The notes under the pieces were generated by a model. It was given only the letters and a program-made list of their open reading frames with translations. It was not told the DNA's origin and made no database searches. A stretch of 64,000 bases of DNA from Silene latifolia (lineage: Eukaryota > Streptophyta > Magnoliopsida > Caryophyllales > Caryophyllaceae): assembly GCF_048544455.1 (NCBI RefSeq), contig NC_133537.1, forward strand, positions 310,471,738 to 310,535,737, in the 5' to 3' direction. A program made the position numbers and the translations under genes. Positions 55,550 to 64,000 of the stretch are shown piece after piece. How positions within the stretch are numbered: position 1 is the stretch's first letter; every line of letters begins with the position of its first letter.

Positions 55550-57097
55550 CTACTCAACATGATGGATCAAAATAGCTTGATTATTACCATTATTCTCCTC
55601 TACTGACAACACAGTGAATCTGTTAGGAGAAAGAGATGGCTCACCAGGATCTGCATCACCCTCAACATGAACCATAGCTCCACTCTCAACTCTTTCAGTC
55701 CCAGTGACAACCTGACCAGACTCCAGCCCTAACTCACTGCATTTTGAGTGCTTTACAGCCTCCTGAGACAATGGACCAGTCCCCTCGTCATGAGTTAGAG
55801 GGACTAGCTCAATGCATTCTAAACCCTCGCCATCAGTCAAAGGGGTTAATTCCACTACCTTAGAATCTGAGGTATCACCTAACAAAGAGCATCCTGAGGC
55901 TTGGTCTTGGTCAGAGTGACTGGGAATAGGTAGACTAGGCTTAACAACAGGCTTATATATCTGTTTAACCACAGGTTCTCTGACAGTCTCGGAATTGACA
56001 GGTTTATTAGTTTTATTTTGGACATTATCCATATTCCTTTTGCAAGAAGCTTTTGTGTGTCCAAGTTTCTTACAGATGTTGCAATAATATGGAAGCCACT
56101 CATAGACAACCCTCTAAACAGACTGGCCAATAAAGAGAGCATTTATAACAATTTGCTCAGGCAAGGCAACTTTAACATCAACCTCCACCAATACCCTAGC
56201 AAACGACAATCTAGAATTACATGTAGTAGTCAGATCAACAAATAGAGGCTTGTTAACTTTACTTGTCATCTTACTTAGTATAGAGTCAGTCCACATATAG
56301 GGATCCAAGTCAGGGAACAGGATTCAAACAGGCACAAGTGGCACACTTTCCATGACACATGAGAAGTAAGGTGTTCATTGCTTAAAGATTAAAGAGTTAG
56401 ATCCTACAAACCATGGTCCTTTCATCAGTACTTCCTACATACTCTCTGCATTATCAAATTTGAAGCTAAACTAACCGTTTTTTAAAGTATTGGACTACAG
56501 GTAAATTACCACAAATCCAGTATTTCTGAACATAGTCAGTCATTTGTATTAGGGTAGGATTTGCTCCTAGATCATTCCCCATTAAAGTATACTTCCATTT
56601 GGCTACTTCATCCTAAATCTCCTCTAATTGAATATCAACTTCATCAGATTTGGCACTATCCTTATGATAAACAAATTCATGCACATGGGTTCTTTCCCCT
56701 TAGCAACACTAGCCCAATTTCTAGTAGTCATCCCAGTATTGGGAATCTTAGAATTGGTCTCAGAATAGCTCGTGGTGACTACAGTCGCAGGAGAAACAAT
56801 GGGAGTAACAATAGAGGTCCCTGCCTGTTCATTTAAATTAGGCAAAACTCTGATTTTTCCCCCCAATTATACCAGGTGATGTATGAATCGGTGAAAATGA
56901 AGAACAATTAACAGTAGTAACACGTGAAGATGCAGGAAGAACATTTAAGATGGCATCGATCATTAACAGTCGGAGAACTACGTACATGATATTGACCCAC
57001 AGAAAGAGAATGATCGAAATCGATACCAGTAGATGCGGAATCAAGAGAGCAATCTGATAGTATTGTATGTTTGGAAGGACAACCCCTCACCTAGCCA
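55550..57097 (-). pseudogene. LINE ORF1 with CCHC knuckle, decayed
   Basis: Spread over several frames. The region 56308-56114 resembles the DUF4283-type RNA-binding part of plant L1 ORF1 (PYMWTDSIL, CNSRLSFARVLVEVDV). A zinc knuckle CNICKKLGHTKASC follows at about 56080-56040. The C-terminal part 56032-55550 is a Ser/Glu-rich tail. The first methionine lies near 57097. Confidence 0.75.
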
Positions 57098-57278
57098 TGG
57101 CGCAAGCTTTTTAAAACCGTTAATGGCGTTGAGCCTGAGAGAGTTTTATCTAACTAACTAGAGAGAGAAACCGAAAAAAAAAGACCAGAATTTATACTGA
57201 TAAGTTGTTTATCTAATTAATAAGAGAGTATTCACTTATTTAACGATAATGATTTAGTTGTGGTCGTATTTTTTTCAG

Positions 57279-57523
57279 ACAACACTTCCAGCATTTTACA
57301 CGAGTGTTATTGAAATGGTGAACAAGTGGGATAAATTATTAGCGACAAGTAGTTCACGTGAGATAGATTTGTGCCCATATCTCACCAGCTTGACTGGAGA
57401 TGTAATTTCTCGAATTGCATTTGGTAGCACATACGATGAAGGAAGAAGAATATTTGAACTTATCTCCGAACAACAAAAATGCGTTGCTCCTCTTGTCAAC
57501 TCTATTTATATTCCTGGATGGAA
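57279..57523 (+). CDS. CYP72A: P450 exon 3
   Basis: Follows acceptor TTTTTTTCAG. It encodes TTLPAFYTSVIEMVNKW through LTGDVISRIAFGSTYDEG to NSIYIPGW, helices D-F of a CYP72 protein. Donor GTAAGT at 57524, phase 2. Confidence 0.93.
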
Positions 57524-57699
57524 GTAAGTATATGTACATTATTTCTGCTTTATGATATATATTTAGTTAATGTTAAGAGACACATAGGTCCTGATCGTTT
57601 GGACTTAATTTCAGTTCTCATAAGTTTAATTTGATTCAGCTCCATTAAATTTAGTTTAGTTCAATTTAGTTTAGTTAAGTTATGTTTAGTTTAGTTTAA

Positions 57700-61445
<3,746 letters not shown>

Positions 61446-61447
<2 letters not shown>

Positions 61448-61836
61448 TAAATCCCGAACTCGTTTATTACAAGTTACCATGTTCGAGAAGGATCCCTAGT
61501 TATTTGGGTGTTGGTGATGAATGATGTTGTTTATTTTTAGTTTAGGTGGTAGTATGTGTTTTGAGAAAATAAAGTAAGGATATTTTGGTCATTTTTTAAT
61601 TTATTAACATAACAAGTCGGCATTTAAGTAAAATGAGTATCCAGAATGAAATACGGTGGTAGGTGAGATATATATGGTGAAATGGAGGTGGTAAGTTGTA
61701 ATAAACAAAATTCATGATGGTAATTTGTAAAATTCAGCAAATATTAGGTGGTTATTAATAATTTTCACTATATTATATAGAGGTACATTTTTATGTGTTT
61801 CTTATTTATCTAATATAAAATCGCGATTTCATATAG
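61446..61836 (+). other. End of P450 intron 3
   Basis: 390 bp of AT-rich intron with no ORF or element recognised. Ends with acceptor TTTCATATAG. Confidence 0.7.
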
Positions 61837-62206
61837 ATATGTGCCAACAAAGACCAACAAGATGATTAAAGACAAGAATGCAGAAATAGAACATCTATTG
61901 AAAAAAATAATTGACAAAAAAGTTAAAGCAATGAAGAATGGAGAAGGAAGTAAGGATGACGTGCTGGGAATTCTAATAGAATCTACCTCAAAAAGAGAGA
62001 AAAAGTTGAGAATGAGTTTTCGGGATTTAATAGAAGAATGCAAGTTGTTCTATTTTGTTGGACATGATTCCACCTCTATGCTTTTAGTTTGGGCGATGAT
62101 TTTGTTGAGCAAACATCAAGATTGGCAAGATCGAGCTCGTGAAGAAGTTCTTGCAACATTTGGCACGAATCCACCTGATTTTGAAGGATTAAACCGTTTG
62201 AAAATA
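61837..62206 (+). CDS. CYP72A: P450 exon 4 (I-helix)
   Basis: Encodes YVPTKTNKMIKDKN through DDVLGILIES to the I-helix (FYFVGHDSTSMLLVW) and LNRLKI. The usual A/G-G-x-D/E-T-T reads V-G-H-D-S-T here, a conservative change at the proton-delivery site. Donor GTAAGT at 62207, phase 0. Confidence 0.94.
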
Positions 62207-62441
62207 GTAAGTCACCCTCATTATTGATAATTTAAGCACCTTATTATTCATAATTATTAAATGAGCTATATAAGTTATTACTGACCGTTGTAACTCGTGT
62301 TGATTATTTTATTTTAATTTTTACACATAAATATTAAATTACTAATTAAAACTTATTCAATACTCAAGAGATGATTAAGGTAGTAAATATAAGCTCAATA
62401 TTATTCAACACAATTATTATGTAACAATTATTATGTAACAG

Positions 62442-62870
62442 ATGAAAATGATCATACGTGAAGTGTCAAGATTATATCCTCCGGCGCCATCAGTTATTCG
62501 AAGAATCAAACCCGGCGGTGCAACATTAGGAGGCTTATATCTACCGGAGGGCCTATTACTTGGCATGTCTATTATCCATGCTCATCATAATCCCAAATAT
62601 TGGGGAGATGATGCCAAAGAATTTAAGCCAGAGAGATTTTCCGATGGCGTGGGGAAAGCAACCAATGCTACTAATACATTCTTACCATTTGGTTGGGGCC
62701 CTCGATATTGCATTGGACAAAACCTTGCACTCATAGAAGCTAAGATGGCATTATCTATCTTCTTTCAGAAGTTTGCATTTGAGCTCTCACCATCGTATTC
62801 TCATGCTCCTACGGGTGTTATTACTCTTAAGCCTCAACATGGAGCTCATCTCATTTTACGCCGAATTTAG
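62442..62870 (+). CDS. CYP72A: P450 exon 5 (K-helix and heme-binding loop)
   Basis: Follows acceptor TTATGTAACAG. Contains EVSR (ExxR), LYPPAPSVIRR, FKPERF, heme motif FGWGPRYCIG with the axial cysteine, and the CYP72 C-terminus (ITLKPQHGAHLIL) ending in TAG. Fully intact. Confidence 0.96.
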   Translation: MKMIIREVSRLYPPAPSVIRRIKPGGATLGGLYLPEGLLLGMSIIHAHHNPKYWGDDAKEFKPERFSDGVGKATNATNTFLPFGWGPRYCIGQNLALIEAKMALSIFFQKFAFELSPSYSHAPTGVITLKPQHGAHLILRRI

Positions 62871-64000
62871 TGATGCAAGTCTCTACTATTATCTCAAAAC
62901 CTTAAATTTGCAGTTATGTGGGTAATAATAATCCATAAACCTTGAAAGTATTACCTTATGTAATATGTTTGGTAAACATCAAATTAAAAAGAGAGTAGTT
63001 TCTCATATTTGGCATTGATTATTTAATTTATATTTGTTGTGGTGTGCGTGGATTAGAAACATGAATTTTGTGTTACGTTGCCGCGAGCTGCTTTAAAATC
63101 CAACGTCTTAAACTTATTGGAGTGTTGTTATTTTGAAAACACTAACACACTAACTACTCCGTATTGTAACGAAAAGAATTGAGGAAAACGAAAATATTGC
63201 ATTTCCAAACAATTGAAGCTAGTATTAAGTATAGTAGCTCGGTAGCTTCAATTGTTTAACCTCACCGGGGGCCAAAAATCTCAACGAAAGTGTTTTGTTA
63301 ATTTTTTACCGAATTAAGTTAAGCGAGGTCAATGCGGTCTTATTCGTTGTATGTTCGAACGTAATTTGTGTTTAATGCAAAGTATGGAAATTAGACGTAA
63401 ATAAAGGTTGATGTTTTAGGAGGGATTTTGCTAAGTGAAAACGTCCTGCCAGGGAATTTTTGAGGGGGCGATCTAACTCAACAGAATTGTCTGACTAGTA
63501 TTACTAAATAAGTAAACAAATAGAAAACAATAACACGAAGATTTATACATGAAAAAACCCTGGGAATAAGGGAAAAAACCACGGGCACCAAGCCAGGAGG
63601 ATTATTACTATGATTTTAAGTAACCTGACAGGGAATTTGTATGTCAGGCGTGGGACAGACTAAGAATAATGCTCAATTATATGTTGAATACAAGAATGAG
63701 AGTAGTAGTATGAGTGTACGAGTGAGTGAGTAAGTATATCCTCTTCTCTAGTCTTCTTTGCCATTTATAATAGCCTTCAAACGGTCTCCTTAAGTTGTAT
63801 TAGAGTTTCCTGGTAAATAGGACTTGCCCTATTTACCCGGAAGTAGTTGATTGACCCATTCCAGCCGTTGCTTTTGATCTTCTCCTTTATATTCTTCCTT
63901 TGAATAGGTCTTCCTTATTTATAGGGACTTTGTTTTCACATTCTGATCGTGCTTTCCTTTGTGGTTTGACTGGCTTTGGTGATGGTATTCCTATGCCTGA
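62871..64000. other. 3' flank of the P450; no further gene seen
   Basis: Possible polyadenylation signal near 62920 (TAATAATAATCC). A perfect 14-bp inverted repeat AACAATTGAAGCTA / TAGCTTCAATTGTT (63208-63221 and 63243-63256) could form a hairpin. From about 63430 the sequence changes character (ATTTATACATGAAAAAACCC, GGGAAAAAACCACGGGCACC), resembling parts of plant retrotransposon LTRs, but the ends lie outside what I can define. Confidence 0.5.

Larger units (their letters stand above)
52026..57197 (-). mobile_element. L1-type LINE in P450 intron 2, near full length
   Basis: About 5.2 kb, antisense to the P450. The 3' end is a poly(A) tail (T-run 52026-52042 on plus) preceded on the minus strand by TTTCTTGC. 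The flanks share TGATAAGTT (52017-52025 and 57198-57206), a plausible target duplication. The 5' end is pyrimidine-rich minus-strand sequence before the ORF1 ATG near 57097. Both ORFs are broken by many stops and frameshifts. With its size and decay it is older than the copia element in exon 2. Confidence 0.88.

Noticed and set aside
56414-57097. Functional LINE ORF1
   Set aside because: Frames are short and shifted; only fragments of the RNA-binding part and knuckle remain.

Overview
The window is plant nuclear DNA, almost certainly from a eudicot with a repeat-rich genome. It holds one host gene with introns, a CYP72A-type cytochrome P450. Almost everything else is nested transposons: Ty3 (Tat/Ogre-like, Tekay/Del-like, Athila-like) and Ty1/copia LTR retrotransposons, L1-type LINEs, a Mutator-like element (MULE) and small non-autonomous DNA elements. 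The species cannot be fixed from sequence alone. Caryophyllales is my guess, on repeat style only.

Layout. 1-4273: the 3' end of a Tat/Ogre-like element (72-bp minisatellite, polypurine tract), its LTR, then a PBS-like and leader-like stretch. The LTR is interrupted by a copia solo LTR (2737-4006). 4471-12136: a gag-only copia element on the minus strand. It shares target site TTTAG with the solo LTR, and 464 bp of flank is present beside both. 12404-18916: a plus-strand Tekay/Del-like LTR remnant split by a minus-strand Ty3 element (12933-18676, target duplication GTTTT). 18996-30653: a complete minus-strand Athila-like element (target duplication GAGGT). 30654-34054: the 3' end and LTR of an older plus-strand Ty3 element. 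35746-39604: a MULE with long terminal inverted repeats, 12 palindromes and a transposase gene (target duplication CATTCTTTA).

40444-62870: the P450 gene, 5 exons over 22.4 kb. Exon 2 is split by a copia element (42701-51505, target duplication ACAAC). Leaving out the insertion and one duplicated copy of the target site, the exon lengths sum to 1551 nt (516 codons plus stop) with all P450 signature motifs. The introns hold a 708-bp MULE-type MITE (intron 1), a Stowaway MITE and an L1 LINE (intron 2), and a (ATT)n array with a second LINE and a solo LTR inside it (intron 3).

Most notable pattern: three unrelated LTR-retrotransposon lineages (Athila-like, Tekay/Del-like, copia) carry sets of the 8-bp palindrome TCGATCGA. 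The copies come in pairs or short arrays about 19-22 bp apart, most often exactly 21. They occur in U3, in 5' leaders and inside the Athila gag reading frame. The cores and spacing persist where the intervening bases have diverged, which looks like a shared two-helical-turn protein-binding architecture. The MULE carries its own, different set of paired palindromes, mirrored in its two terminal repeats.
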